In this document: positions 1 to 8,446 of the stretch, piece by piece
How the letters are laid out: every line of letters starts with the position of its first letter
Position numbering within the stretch: the stretch's first letter is position 1
From: Caballeronia sordidicola
GTDB taxonomy: Bacteria; Pseudomonadota; Gammaproteobacteria; Burkholderiales; Burkholderiaceae
NCBI RefSeq assembly: GCF_002220365.1
Contig: NZ_MTHB01000046.1
Location: 158,472 to 222,471 of the forward strand
Reading direction: 5' to 3'
Length of the DNA stretch: 64,000 nt
Notes under the pieces: generated by a model
Seen by the model: only the letters and a program-made list of their open reading frames with translations
Told to the model about the DNA's origin: nothing
The model's database searches: none
Made by a program: the position numbers and the translations under genes

Positions 1-344
1 ACGTGAAACGACAGGAAGTAGGCGATCGTAAAACCGGTCAACAGCGTCACCGCCCAGACAATTGCGCAGAACTTGATCGTCGACCAGTAGGTCTTGAAGG
101 TCACGCAAACATCGGTCATCGACGAACAGCCATCGAAGATCGCCGCATAGTTCTTGAACGTGAACGCGGGGATGATCTGGTATTCGTTGAAGTCCCAGAA
201 ACTCACGATCAGCGTGATAACCAGCGGCACGAGAAAGAACAGGACGAAGGTCAACGCAAGCGGCGTCGCCTGCAGCCAGGCGGGGGCACGCCGGTGCTTG
301 ACGGTCGCCTCCAGCGGTTGGATGGGAAGCTCGATCGATGCCAT
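1..344 (-). CDS. ABC transporter permease, polyamine type (partial)
   Basis: N-terminal 114 residues of an inner-membrane permease; the rest lies beyond the left edge. It begins at an ATG (MASIELPIQPLEAT), has a short cytoplasmic N-terminus, a first membrane segment (LALTFVLFFLVPLVITLIVS), a loop rich in aromatic residues, and a second hydrophobic segment (FCAIVWAVTLLTGFTIAYFL) at the edge. This is the layout of PotB-type permeases of the spermidine/putrescine importer family. It is the third gene of a leftward operon after the ATPase and the binding protein, 82 bases downstream of the latter. A second permease gene is expected outside the window. The substrate is inferred from family resemblance only. 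Confidence 0.85.
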   Translation of the reverse strand, partial: MASIELPIQPLEATVKHRRAPAWLQATPLALTFVLFFLVPLVITLIVSFWDFNEYQIIPAFTFKNYAAIFDGCSSMTDVCVTFKTYWSTIKFCAIVWAVTLLTGFTIAYFLSFH

Positions 345-426
345 CGCGAATTACCTATTGGATAAACAGAGGCGGCCGGCGTGCATGAAATACACGACAT
401 GCTCGCCGGCCTTGCGCCAAATCACA

Positions 427-1761
427 TTAAGCCGCGATGAACTCGTTCCACTTCTGGACCATGTAGATGTTCTCATCCATCACCGCGTTCCAGCACGCGA
501 TCGCCCCCATGCGCTGGTTGTACGAACCGCCGTCGCGCACCGTGCCGACTTTTTCGAGCAACTGGCCGTCGGGCGCCTTGATGTCCTGCGCGGCCGGCTT
601 GCCTTCGATCCAGTAGTCCCATTCATACGGCTGCATATGGGTCTTGGCGGTCTCGAGCACACCCGCGTAATAGCCTTGGCGCATGAGGTAAGCACCGGCC
701 CAGCCGTCCTGGAACCAGTTGATGAACTCATAGGCTGCGTCGAGCTTTCGGCCCTGTAACGAACGCGGCAGCCCGAAGCCCGACGCCCACGAGCGATACC
801 CCTCCTTCAGCGGCTGGAACTTGCACGCAATGCCCATCGTGCGGACCTTCGTGACGGCGGGCGACCACATCGACTGGATCACGACCTCGCCGGACGCCAT
901 CAGGTTGACGCTCTCGTTGAAGTCCTTCCAGAATGCGCGAAACTGGCCCGCGCGCTTTGCCTCGATCAGGATCTTGATGGTCTGGTCGATCTCGGCCTTG
1001 GTCATGTTGCCCTTGTCGCCGTACTTGACATGGCCCATTGCCTCGATCGCCATGGCCGAATCCATGATGCCGATCGCGGGAATGTTCAGGAGTGCGGCAC
1101 GTCCCTTGAATTCAGGGTTAAGCAACTCGGCCCAGCTCGTGATCGGGCGCTTGATCAGGTCAGGACGGATGCCGAGCGTATCGGCGTTGTAAGTAGTGGG
1201 GATCAGTGTCATCCATTCGGTGGGCGTCGCGGAGAACTCGGTCGAGTGCGCGCCCGTCAGGAACATCACTTTCTTCGGAGCCGTGCCCTGGTCGCCGATC
1301 TTCTTGCCGTCGACCTCGCCTCGCGTGAGCACCGGCGTGATCTTGTCGGCGAGCTTGATCTTCCTTGCATCCATGCCGGCCAGCGTGCCGGCGGGAATCA
1401 GCTTCTTCAGCGAGAAGTACTCGGTGTCGACAATATCGAATGAATTCGGCTGCGTGATGATGCGCTTGGCGACGTCGTCGGTGGTCACCGGAATGTACTG
1501 GATCTGGATGCCGGTATCTTCCTGGAATTTCTTGGCGATATCCGAACTCTGGTTCACTGCCGTGCCGAGGTAGCGTAGCGTGATCTTTTCCTGCGCGTGC
1601 ACGTACGGAAACCCGGCAATACCCGCCGCGGCGACCGCGCCCTTGAGCAGGGTGCGGCGTGACATGCCCTTGCTTGCACCCAGGCTGGATTCGGTCGTAG
1701 CGGCGCTTGCCGGCGTCTCGCTCGTGCTGGGATCGGACGGGTGTTCGTAACGCTCGGTCAT
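427..1761 (-). CDS. Tat-exported periplasmic solute-binding protein, spermidine/putrescine (PotD) type
   Basis: A 444-residue binding protein that would capture a cationic small molecule in the periplasm and deliver it to the adjacent permease. Residues about 34-57 form a twin-arginine signal (SRRTLLKGAVAAAGIAG) after an unusually long, Ser/Thr/Ala-rich N-region. The mature part starts near QEKITLRYLG and has the PotD-like pattern, including DIVDTEYF and VIQSMWSPAV. The start at 1761 was chosen because GAGGGAGA lies just upstream; the open frame itself runs further. The gene sits between the ATPase (52 bases upstream) and the permease. The ligand could be a polyamine, a related amine or an opine-like compound. 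Confidence 0.88.
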   Translation of the reverse strand: MTERYEHPSDPSTSETPASAATTESSLGASKGMSRRTLLKGAVAAAGIAGFPYVHAQEKITLRYLGTAVNQSSDIAKKFQEDTGIQIQYIPVTTDDVAKRIITQPNSFDIVDTEYFSLKKLIPAGTLAGMDARKIKLADKITPVLTRGEVDGKKIGDQGTAPKKVMFLTGAHSTEFSATPTEWMTLIPTTYNADTLGIRPDLIKRPITSWAELLNPEFKGRAALLNIPAIGIMDSAMAIEAMGHVKYGDKGNMTKAEIDQTIKILIEAKRAGQFRAFWKDFNESVNLMASGEVVIQSMWSPAVTKVRTMGIACKFQPLKEGYRSWASGFGLPRSLQGRKLDAAYEFINWFQDGWAGAYLMRQGYYAGVLETAKTHMQPYEWDYWIEGKPAAQDIKAPDGQLLEKVGTVRDGGSYNQRMGAIACWNAVMDENIYMVQKWNEFIAA

Positions 1762-1813
1762 TGCAATCTCCCTCGGTTGAAATTGTCGTTCGGTGCAACG
1801 GAGAAGCGGTCTC

Positions 1814-2872
1814 TTATGCCGCCAATGCATGGGCGTCCTGCTCGTTCCACCAGACCACGACACGTGCATCGGGTCCCAGGCGCTGCGGGTCGTATTCGTT
1901 ATCGGGGAGCAGTGAAACAAGCTCGGGCGAACCGTCGAGCGGGGCGAGCGTCATGCGCAAATGAGTGCCTTGATATTCAGTTTCGCGGACCGTGCAAGGG
2001 ATGCCGCCGATCCGGCTAAAGCCGCTTTCGCTCGTGGGTGACTGGACCGGCGTGAACCCATGCAGCGCAATCCGCAGATGATCGGCGCGTACGGTAAACG
2101 CGCGGCCGTTGGCGCCAAGCACGTTATGTCCACCGAGGAAACGCGCGACGAATTCCGTGCGCGGCCGATTGAATACTTCGTGCGGCGAGCCGCTTTGCTC
2201 AATGCGCCCGTGGCTCATGACAACGACCATATCCGCAAGCGCCAGCGCCTCTTCCTGCGAGTGTGTTACATGGACGAACGTGATGCCCAGTTCCTTCTGC
2301 CAGCGCTTGAGTTCGGCTCGCATCTGCACGCGCAGGAACGGGTCGAGTGCCGACAAGGGTTCGTCGAGCAGCAGGCAGCGCGGCTCATTGAGCAGCGCGC
2401 GGGCGAGCGCGACACGCTGCTGCTGACCGCCCGACAGTTGTGACGGCTTGCGTTCGGCATAGGCGCTCATCGCGACAAGTTCCAGCAGTTCGCCCGCCCG
2501 CTGGCGGCGTGCGTCCTTCGCGACGCCGCGCATCTTCAGGCTGAATGCGACGTTGTCGAGCGCGGACAGATGCGGGAACAACGCATAACTCTGGAAGACC
2601 ATCGCGGTGCCGCGCGTGGCGGGTTGCGCGCGCGTGACGTTGCGCTGGCCGATGAGGATGTCGCCGTCGCTGATCGACTCATGGCCGGCGATCATTCGCA
2701 ACGTCGATGTCTTGCCGCAACCCGACGGCCCCAACAGGCAGCAATACTGGCCGCCGGGAATCCGGAGGTCGATCGAATCCACGGCGAGCGAATCGCCATA
2801 TTGCTTCGATACATGCACCAGTTCGATTTCGGCGGGCTCGGTTTTAAGCACGGCTGAAGTGGACGGACTCAT
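1814..2872 (-). CDS. ABC transporter ATP-binding protein, PotA type
   Basis: A 352-residue nucleotide-binding subunit that powers the importer. All ATPase motifs are visible: Walker A (GPSGCGKTST, residues about 48-57), Q-loop (VFQSYALFPHL), signature (LSGGQQQRVA), Walker B (CLLLDEPLSALD) and the H-loop (VHVTHSQEEALALAD). The C-terminal 100 residues form a TOBE-like domain as in PotA and related importers. It is the first gene of the leftward operon. The ATG at 2872 begins MSPSTSAV; a longer frame upstream is unlikely to be translated because it covers the promoter gap shared with the divergent operon. Confidence 0.93.
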   Translation of the reverse strand: MSPSTSAVLKTEPAEIELVHVSKQYGDSLAVDSIDLRIPGGQYCCLLGPSGCGKTSTLRMIAGHESISDGDILIGQRNVTRAQPATRGTAMVFQSYALFPHLSALDNVAFSLKMRGVAKDARRQRAGELLELVAMSAYAERKPSQLSGGQQQRVALARALLNEPRCLLLDEPLSALDPFLRVQMRAELKRWQKELGITFVHVTHSQEEALALADMVVVMSHGRIEQSGSPHEVFNRPRTEFVARFLGGHNVLGANGRAFTVRADHLRIALHGFTPVQSPTSESGFSRIGGIPCTVRETEYQGTHLRMTLAPLDGSPELVSLLPDNEYDPQRLGPDARVVVWWNEQDAHALAA

Positions 2873-2983
2873 GGGTACGAACTCATGCAGGGCGTTTCCT
2901 CGATAAAAGCGCGGTGAGCGGCAACCAACGGCAGCGGGCGCAAGGTGTCTTTGAGACCCCGCATGCAAGACATATGCCACTTT

Positions 2984-3012
2984 GTTCGCATATCAGTCAC
3001 TTTATTGCGAAC
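2984..3012. promoter_or_regulatory. Candidate operator between divergent operons
   Basis: The AT-rich divergent gap (2873-3190) contains an inverted repeat, GTTCGCA at 2984-2990 and TGCGAAC at 3006-3012, 15 bases apart. It lies between the importer operon and the deacetylase-GntR operon, where the GntR regulator at 4174 would be expected to bind. No protein-binding evidence is available; this is inference from position and symmetry. Confidence 0.3.
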
Positions 3013-3190
3013 TATCGAATCTATTGAACGTAGACGATATGGCGTGTAAATTGCACACAATCCGAAATCCAACTGTCGGCAATCAAACCCGCTAATCCGC
3101 ACAGTCGCGGTGCGCCGCGGGTCCGCCACGGGGCGCGATCCCCCAAAAAGGTTCACGCGCGGCATGCTTGTCACTCAGGGCTTTTTGCAT

Positions 3191-4177
3191 ATGGACACCA
3201 TCCGCAACGCTTGCGCGTCGCACGATCCTGCGTTCGGTCCGCTCACCACGCATGGCCGTTTTCCGTACCGGCCAATCACCGACACGGACGCGTTTCGATG
3301 GCCGGGCGACACCGGCCTCGCCGTCTATCTCGGCTTGAACATCGAACACTTTGCGTTCGGCGAGGGACTGGGTGCTGCCCTCGGCCCGGTCTCGCCGCAG
3401 CCCGACGTGCTCAATTACAGCTGGCGTGAATACGGCAACCGCGTGGGCGTATGGCGCTGTATCGACCTCTTCGATCAGCTTGAGCTGCCGTCGGGCACGC
3501 TGATCAATACATCGCTGTATGACCACTGCCCGGAGGTCATCGACGCCTGTCTCGCGCGCGGCGACGAACTGATCGCACACGGCCATACGAACGCGCACCG
3601 CCAGAGCGACCTGGACGAAAACAGCGAACGCGCCTTGTTGCTGCACTGCCGCGAGCGCATCACGGCGCATGCCGGCACGCCGCCTTCGGGCTGGCTTTCG
3701 CCATGGATCTCCGAGTCGCGCGTCACGCCCGACCTGCTCGCGGAAACCGGCTACCGCTACACGCTCAACTGGTGCCACGACGATCGCCCGGTGCGCATGG
3801 CAACACGCGCCGGTTCATTGTGGTCCATCCCCTACCCGCAAGAACTCAACGACTTGCCGATGATGGTCGGCCGTCATCTCGACGCACGCGACTTCGCCGA
3901 CATGATCATCGACCAGTTCGACGAAATGCTCGAACAGGCGAACCGCAGCCGCCGTCCGCAGGCGCTCGTAATGGGCATCGCGCTGCATCCCTACCTCGTC
4001 GGCCAGCCCTACCGGCTGCGCCATTTGCGTCGTGCACTGCAGCACATTGCCGCCGCCCGCTCGAACGGCGACGTGTGGATGACAACACCCGGCGCAATCG
4101 CACGCCATATGGACGAGATGGAGAGCGCAGGCCTCGTCAGCGCTCCACATCCGGCCCACCTTCCAGCAGAAAAATGA
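3191..4177 (+). CDS. Polysaccharide-deacetylase-family hydrolase (PuuE/allantoinase-like)
   Basis: A 328-residue NodB-fold hydrolase, probably a cytoplasmic metal-dependent C-N hydrolase and not a wall enzyme, since no signal peptide is visible. Family features are the LGLNIEHFAFGE opening, the LINTSLYDHCPEVID helix, the metal-binding HGHTNAH, GWLSPWISES, and the late ALHPYLVGQPYRLRHL block. These are typical of the subgroup annotated as polysaccharide deacetylase or allantoinase-like. Its stop overlaps the ATG of the GntR regulator (ATGA), so the two are translationally coupled. The ATG at 3191 is preceded by AGGG; an in-frame ATG at 3164 is possible. The substrate is unknown; an amide linked to the imported amine is a reasonable guess. 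Confidence 0.8.
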   Translation: MDTIRNACASHDPAFGPLTTHGRFPYRPITDTDAFRWPGDTGLAVYLGLNIEHFAFGEGLGAALGPVSPQPDVLNYSWREYGNRVGVWRCIDLFDQLELPSGTLINTSLYDHCPEVIDACLARGDELIAHGHTNAHRQSDLDENSERALLLHCRERITAHAGTPPSGWLSPWISESRVTPDLLAETGYRYTLNWCHDDRPVRMATRAGSLWSIPYPQELNDLPMMVGRHLDARDFADMIIDQFDEMLEQANRSRRPQALVMGIALHPYLVGQPYRLRHLRRALQHIAAARSNGDVWMTTPGAIARHMDEMESAGLVSAPHPAHLPAEK

Positions 4178-4905
4178 CTCCGAAACCCGCATTGAAGGTG
4201 GCTGCAAAGTCCCAAAAAGAAGCCGTCAGCGAACCAGTGCAGGATGCCGACGCCCGCCTCTACCAGGCCATCTTCGACGGTGTGCTCAACCATCGCCTGA
4301 CGCCCGGCACCAAACTCCCAGAGCCAGAGTTGTGCCAGTTGTTCGGCGTCGGCCGCGCGGTCGTGCGACGCGTGCTGGAGCGGCTCGCCTACGACGGCAT
4401 CGTTGCGTTGCGGCCGAACAAGGGCGCGGTGATCGCCGAGCCGACGCCCGAGGAGACGCGCGAGATTTTCGAAGCACGCCGTTCGATGGAGCGCGTGCTG
4501 GTGGAGCTCGCCGTGCAACGTGCGACCGCGCACGACATCAAGGAACTGCGCCGTCAGCTAGCCGATGAACACGAAGCCATGCATCGCTTCGACCAGCCCT
4601 CATGGGCGCGGCTTGCAAGCGACTTTCACCTGCGTATCGCGGCGCTTGGCGGCAACTCGATCCTGCAACGCTACCTGACGGAACTGGTGTCGCGATGCTC
4701 GCTGATTGTAGGCGTCTACGAGCCACCGGGCCACGCTCCCTGCGAGCACGAGGAACATGCGGCGATCGTCGATTGCATCGAGGCGCGCGATGCAGCCGGT
4801 GCCATTGCGCGCATGGAAGCGCACCTCCGCGAACTGGAAGAGCGTATTGAGACCTCGCGGATGCTGGGCGAGAAGAGCCTCGGGCAACTGCTCGGCATGA
4901 GTTGA
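4174..4905 (+). CDS. GntR-family transcriptional regulator (FadR/FCD subgroup)
   Basis: A 243-residue one-component regulator. The N-terminal winged helix (about residues 30-95) contains the GntR pattern LTPGTKLPEPELCQLFGVGR and VLERLAYDGIVALRPNKGA. The C-terminal all-helical FCD ligand-binding domain follows (TREIFEARRSMERVLVELA, LASDFHLRIAALGGN, HEEHAAIVDCIEARD), with the Asp and His residues usually involved in metal or ligand binding. It starts inside the deacetylase stop codon and most likely controls its own operon, and possibly the divergent importer, in response to a small carboxylated effector. Confidence 0.92.
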   Translation: MTPKPALKVAAKSQKEAVSEPVQDADARLYQAIFDGVLNHRLTPGTKLPEPELCQLFGVGRAVVRRVLERLAYDGIVALRPNKGAVIAEPTPEETREIFEARRSMERVLVELAVQRATAHDIKELRRQLADEHEAMHRFDQPSWARLASDFHLRIAALGGNSILQRYLTELVSRCSLIVGVYEPPGHAPCEHEEHAAIVDCIEARDAAGAIARMEAHLRELEERIETSRMLGEKSLGQLLGMS

Positions 4906-4944
4906 ATCCGAACGTCAAACCTGAGCCCACTGATCCACGCCATC

Positions 4945-5535
4945 ATGGAAATAGACTTCGAAGCCATCACCGAATATCAGCGATACAAACTCATGGCAAG
5001 CCTGATCGTGCCGCGCCCGATCGCGCTGGTCACCACCTTGAGTGCAAGCGGCACGATCAACGCCGCGCCCTTCTCGATGTTCAACATGCTGGGCGAGGAA
5101 CCGCCCATTGTGATGATCAGCATCAACCGTCTAGACGATGGCTCGCTCAAGGACACCGCCGTGAATATTGCACGCAGTCGCGAGTTCGTCGTGCATCTCT
5201 GCGACGAAGCGATGGCCGAAAAAATGCATCGGTGCGGGGAACGTCTGGCACCCGACGTCAGCGAGCTCGAGAAGGTCGGGTTGACGCCGGTTGCAAGCTC
5301 GCGGGTCGCGCCGCCACGGATCGCGCAAGCGCCGGTGGCGTTCGAATGCACCTTGTGGGAGACACTGGAAACCACGAGCCGGCAGATATTCATTGGATGC
5401 GTTCACAGGCTGCATGCCCGCGACGAACTCATCGATACCGAAACCTGGCGAGTGCGGCTTCAGCATTACTTCCCGGTCGGACGGTTTGGCGCGAGCGACT
5501 ATGTGACCACGCGTGAGCGCTTCACGCTCGGGTGA
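4945..5535 (+). CDS. Flavin-reductase-like FMN-binding protein
   Basis: A 196-residue member of the flavin reductase-like (split-barrel, DIM6/NTAB) family. Recognisable blocks are YKLMASLIVPRPIALVTT, INAAPFSMFNMLGEEPPIV and DTAVNIARSREFVVHLCDE, the usual FMN-binding core. Length is normal for the family. It starts 39 bases after the GntR regulator and is followed 17 bases later by the gamma-glutamyltransferase-like gene, so it is probably co-transcribed. Members act as flavin reductases for two-component oxygenases or as oxidoreductases of unknown substrate; no oxygenase partner is seen nearby. Confidence 0.85.
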   Translation: MEIDFEAITEYQRYKLMASLIVPRPIALVTTLSASGTINAAPFSMFNMLGEEPPIVMISINRLDDGSLKDTAVNIARSREFVVHLCDEAMAEKMHRCGERLAPDVSELEKVGLTPVASSRVAPPRIAQAPVAFECTLWETLETTSRQIFIGCVHRLHARDELIDTETWRVRLQHYFPVGRFGASDYVTTRERFTLG

Positions 5536-5552
5536 TCGACCACGGAGCATTC

Positions 5553-7142
5553 ATGCACGACAACACGACCCTCGACACGTCCACCGAAGGCATGGTCACC
5601 AGCCCCCACGCACTTGCAAGTGAAGCGGGACTCGAAGTGCTGCGCGCGGGCGGCAACGCGATTGAAGCAGCCATTGCGATCGGCGCAGCGCTGAGTGTGA
5701 CCTACCCGCATTTCACCGGTCTTGGCGGCGATGCGTTCTGGGTCATCGGTGATCAGACGGGCATGTTGCGTACGTTATCGGGCATCGGGCAAGCGGCGCA
5801 GACGTTGCCCATGTTCTCCGCTGCCATCCCATTGCGCGGCGCAGGTTCGACGCTGACCACCGCCGCAACCGTCGATACCTGGCATCAGGCGTATGCAATC
5901 AGCCAGACGTCATGGGGCGGCCAACGTTCGTGGTCGTCTCTGTTCGATCGCGCTATAGACTATGCGTCGGAGGGATTTCCGGTCACGCCGTCGCAACACT
6001 TCTGGCAGCAGTTTCGCGCCGATGAATTGCGTGCAATGCCTGGCTTTTCAGCGGTATTTGAACCCGGCGGCCACGCTCCAGCGATTGGCGAGCGCTTCGT
6101 TCAACCAGCGCTCGCGCGCACCCTCGAACGCATCGCCACCTACGGCGCGCGCGAATTCTACGAAGGCGAACTCGCGCAGCGCATTGCACGCGGCCTGCAG
6201 CAGGCCGGCTCGCCGCTGACGCAAACCGATCTTGCGAAGACCCGCGCACGCGACGAAGCACCGCTACGCGTGGCGTATCGCGGCGGAGAACTCGTGAGCC
6301 TGCAACCGCCGACGCAAGGCGTCACCACGCTGCAGATCATGGGCACGCTCGCACGCTTCGATCTGTCGTCCATCGCCGAAGGCAGCGCCGACTACTATCA
6401 CTTGCTGGTGGAGGCAGTGAAATGCGCGTTCGTGGATCGGGACCGTCTGGTCTCTGACCCGGAGTTCAACCGCGTTCCTGTCGGTGACATGCTCTCGACC
6501 GACACGCTCGACGCCCACGCGCGCTCGATCAACCTTCACAAAGCGCGGGCCTGGCCGCACCAATTTCGCCCGGGCGATACGGTGTTCATCGGCGCATCGG
6601 ACGGGCAAGGCCGCAGCGCCAGTCTGCTGCAGACCGTCTACTTCGATTGGGGTAGCGGCGTCGTGGCAGGAGACACCGGCATTCTCTGGCACAACCGCGG
6701 CGCGTCTTTCAGCGTTGATCCGGCGAATCACAATGCCGTGCAGCCGGGCAAGCGGCCATTTCATACGCTCAATCCCGGCATGTACCTGAAGGATGGGCGG
6801 CCGCATCTGCTGTTCGGAACGCAAGGCGCGGACGGTCAGCCGCAAACGCTGGCGGCGGTGTTGACGCGGCTGATCGACTACGGGATGGACCCGTTGAGCG
6901 CGCTGGCTCGTCCGCGTTTCCTGCTTGGCAAGACCTTCTCGGATAGCCGCGATGCGTTGAAGCTGGAGGAAGACGCCGGTGCCGAGGTGTTCGCCGCGCT
7001 GGCGGCGCGCGGGCATGAAGTAAGCGCGATCGCAGCGCAGAGTCCGCTTGCGGGTCATCCCGGGGTGATTCGAATTGAATTGGATGGCGCGCTGTCCGGG
7101 GCTCATGATCCGCGTAGCGACGGCCAAGCCATGGGCCTTTAA
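5553..7142 (+). CDS. Gamma-glutamyltransferase-family protein
   Basis: A 529-residue Ntn-hydrolase of the gamma-glutamyltranspeptidase family. The N-terminal half has MVTSPHALASEAGLEVLRAG, GGNAIEAAIAIGAAL and FTGLGGDAFWV. The self-processing site expected at TTHxSVVD reads GDTVFIGASDGQGR: the nucleophilic Thr is kept but the next residues differ, as in a cytosolic acylase-like branch. No signal peptide is seen, unlike periplasmic GGT. ATG at 5553 has GGAG upstream; a GTG at 5532 overlaps the preceding stop and is an alternative. As the last gene of the operon it may hydrolyse a gamma-glutamyl or related amide intermediate. Confidence 0.88.
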   Translation: MHDNTTLDTSTEGMVTSPHALASEAGLEVLRAGGNAIEAAIAIGAALSVTYPHFTGLGGDAFWVIGDQTGMLRTLSGIGQAAQTLPMFSAAIPLRGAGSTLTTAATVDTWHQAYAISQTSWGGQRSWSSLFDRAIDYASEGFPVTPSQHFWQQFRADELRAMPGFSAVFEPGGHAPAIGERFVQPALARTLERIATYGAREFYEGELAQRIARGLQQAGSPLTQTDLAKTRARDEAPLRVAYRGGELVSLQPPTQGVTTLQIMGTLARFDLSSIAEGSADYYHLLVEAVKCAFVDRDRLVSDPEFNRVPVGDMLSTDTLDAHARSINLHKARAWPHQFRPGDTVFIGASDGQGRSASLLQTVYFDWGSGVVAGDTGILWHNRGASFSVDPANHNAVQPGKRPFHTLNPGMYLKDGRPHLLFGTQGADGQPQTLAAVLTRLIDYGMDPLSALARPRFLLGKTFSDSRDALKLEEDAGAEVFAALAARGHEVSAIAAQSPLAGHPGVIRIELDGALSGAHDPRSDGQAMGL

Positions 7143-7182
7143 GGTTCAGCTCCTGGAAGCGGTCGCCGCTTTGGTTGCCGCC

Positions 7183-7476
7183 TTATGGCAACCTGCCGAA
7201 AATCGGGCCGGCTTCATCCCTTGTGAAAGCACGCAGCGCCTGCGTACGAATATTGCCGCCTGAGCCTAGCGCGAGGCCGAACGCAGCGAGGCTTTGATCG
7301 TCCGGTGCCTCGACGATCGCGACAATATCGTACTGACCCAACGTCCAGTAGATCTCTTTCATTTCGCAGCCAAAACCCTTGGCCATTTCCGCCGTCTGAC
7401 TCGCCCGTTGCGGGCTGCTTTTGACGGAGCGGATTCCTTGGTCAGTGTAGTTTGCAAGAACCACATAAGTCGACAT
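7183..7476 (-). CDS. GYD-domain protein
   Basis: A 97-residue protein that matches the GYD family (ferredoxin-like fold): MSTYVVLANYTDQGIRSVK at the start, then WTLGQYDIVAIVEAPDD and FGLALGSGGNIRTQALRAF. The family is widespread in proteobacteria and has no settled function. It converges on the gamma-glutamyltransferase gene with 40 bases between stops. ATG at 7476 was chosen over the frame start at 7533 because family members begin at this methionine and GGGAGA lies upstream. Confidence 0.85.
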   Translation of the reverse strand: MSTYVVLANYTDQGIRSVKSSPQRASQTAEMAKGFGCEMKEIYWTLGQYDIVAIVEAPDDQSLAAFGLALGSGGNIRTQALRAFTRDEAGPIFGRLP

Positions 7477-7754
7477 GACAATTCTCCCTACGATTGAAGC
7501 GCATCGGGATACATCCGCGCTAGCGGGAACCACTTGCGCGTAGCTTGATTCTAGGCAATGAAATCAAGCACGATCGGCCGCTTTCCAAGGGTCTGCCTGC
7601 ATGGCATCGCGGCTGTGCGAGTCGCGAGTCGCCACGAGAGAACGCGTTCTCGTCCTTCGGTGCCGACAACGCCGCCTATACTGAAACCGGTAGTCCTTCA
7701 CGACAGCGTGTCTCGCGTTGTCATCGGGCTGCTAGTGAAGAATGGAGTCACTCC

Positions 7755-8195
7755 ATGACAAGCGTTGCGCAAATCCTCAATTCGAAACCGAACCAAAGCG
7801 TCTACACGATCACGGCATCGGAAAGCGTCTACGACGCGATCAAACTCATGGCGGAGAAGCAGATCGGAGCGCTGATCGTCACAGACGGCGACAGCATTGC
7901 CGGGATCATCACGGAGCGTGACTATGCGCGAAAAGTGGTGCTGTTGGACCGCTCGTCAAAGGCGACGCCGGTGCGCGGCATCATGACCCAAACGGTGCGT
8001 TTCGTGCGGCCTGATCAGTCAAGCGAAGAATGCATGGCGCTGATGACCACCCACCGCATGCGTCATCTGCCGGTGCTCGATCAGGAGCGGCTGGTCGGCA
8101 TGATCTCGATCGGCGACCTGGTGAAGAACATCATCGAGGAACAGGAGTTCACGATCAAGCAACTCGAACACTACATTACGGGCGAGCATGCTTGA
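7755..8195 (+). CDS. Protein with two CBS domains
   Basis: A 146-residue stand-alone CBS-pair (Bateman) protein. CBS1: YTITASESVYDAIKLMAEKQ with GALIVTDGDSIAGIITERDY. CBS2: VRFVRPDQSSEECMALMTTH with RMRHLPVLDQERLVGMISIG, then a C-terminal helix. Such proteins bind adenine nucleotides and often sense energy state. It is transcribed alone; the upstream gap 7477-7754 holds no other gene that I can support. It is the first of three CBS-containing genes within 8 kb (see 11876 and 13662). Confidence 0.92.
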   Translation: MTSVAQILNSKPNQSVYTITASESVYDAIKLMAEKQIGALIVTDGDSIAGIITERDYARKVVLLDRSSKATPVRGIMTQTVRFVRPDQSSEECMALMTTHRMRHLPVLDQERLVGMISIGDLVKNIIEEQEFTIKQLEHYITGEHA

Positions 8196-8211
8196 GCCGG
8201 TGGCATCGCTG

Positions 8212-8239
8212 GAAACCGAAACGGCGCCGCCTCGGTTTC
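8212..8239 (+). terminator. Candidate hairpin after the CBS gene
   Basis: GAAACCGA (8212-8219) pairs with TCGGTTTC (8232-8239) around a GC-rich loop, 17 bases after the CBS stop codon. There is no clear T-run, so it may only be a stabilising hairpin. The rest of the gap to 8446 holds nothing I recognise. Confidence 0.35.
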
Positions 8240-8446
8240 ATCTTCGCTCGACGTCCGCAACCGTAGCGGCCCTGTGCCAGGCGCGCCAGAATCCCCGCAA
8301 TGGCCCAAACGCGTGTAGCGATCATGCGCGACTTAATCGATGAGCAGTCGTCCAGATGCTCGGCAATCAGCTTGCGGCACCCTGGATTGACGTGCCCGCT
8401 GACGACCTAGGCGGCATGGCGCTGGGCCTCGAGCTTCCCGCTCGAA

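Noticed and set aside
3703..4173. N-terminal extension of the GntR regulator to 400 residues
   Set aside because: The extension lies wholly within the deacetylase gene in another frame and has a shadow-like Arg-rich composition; the ATG at 4174 fits the family.
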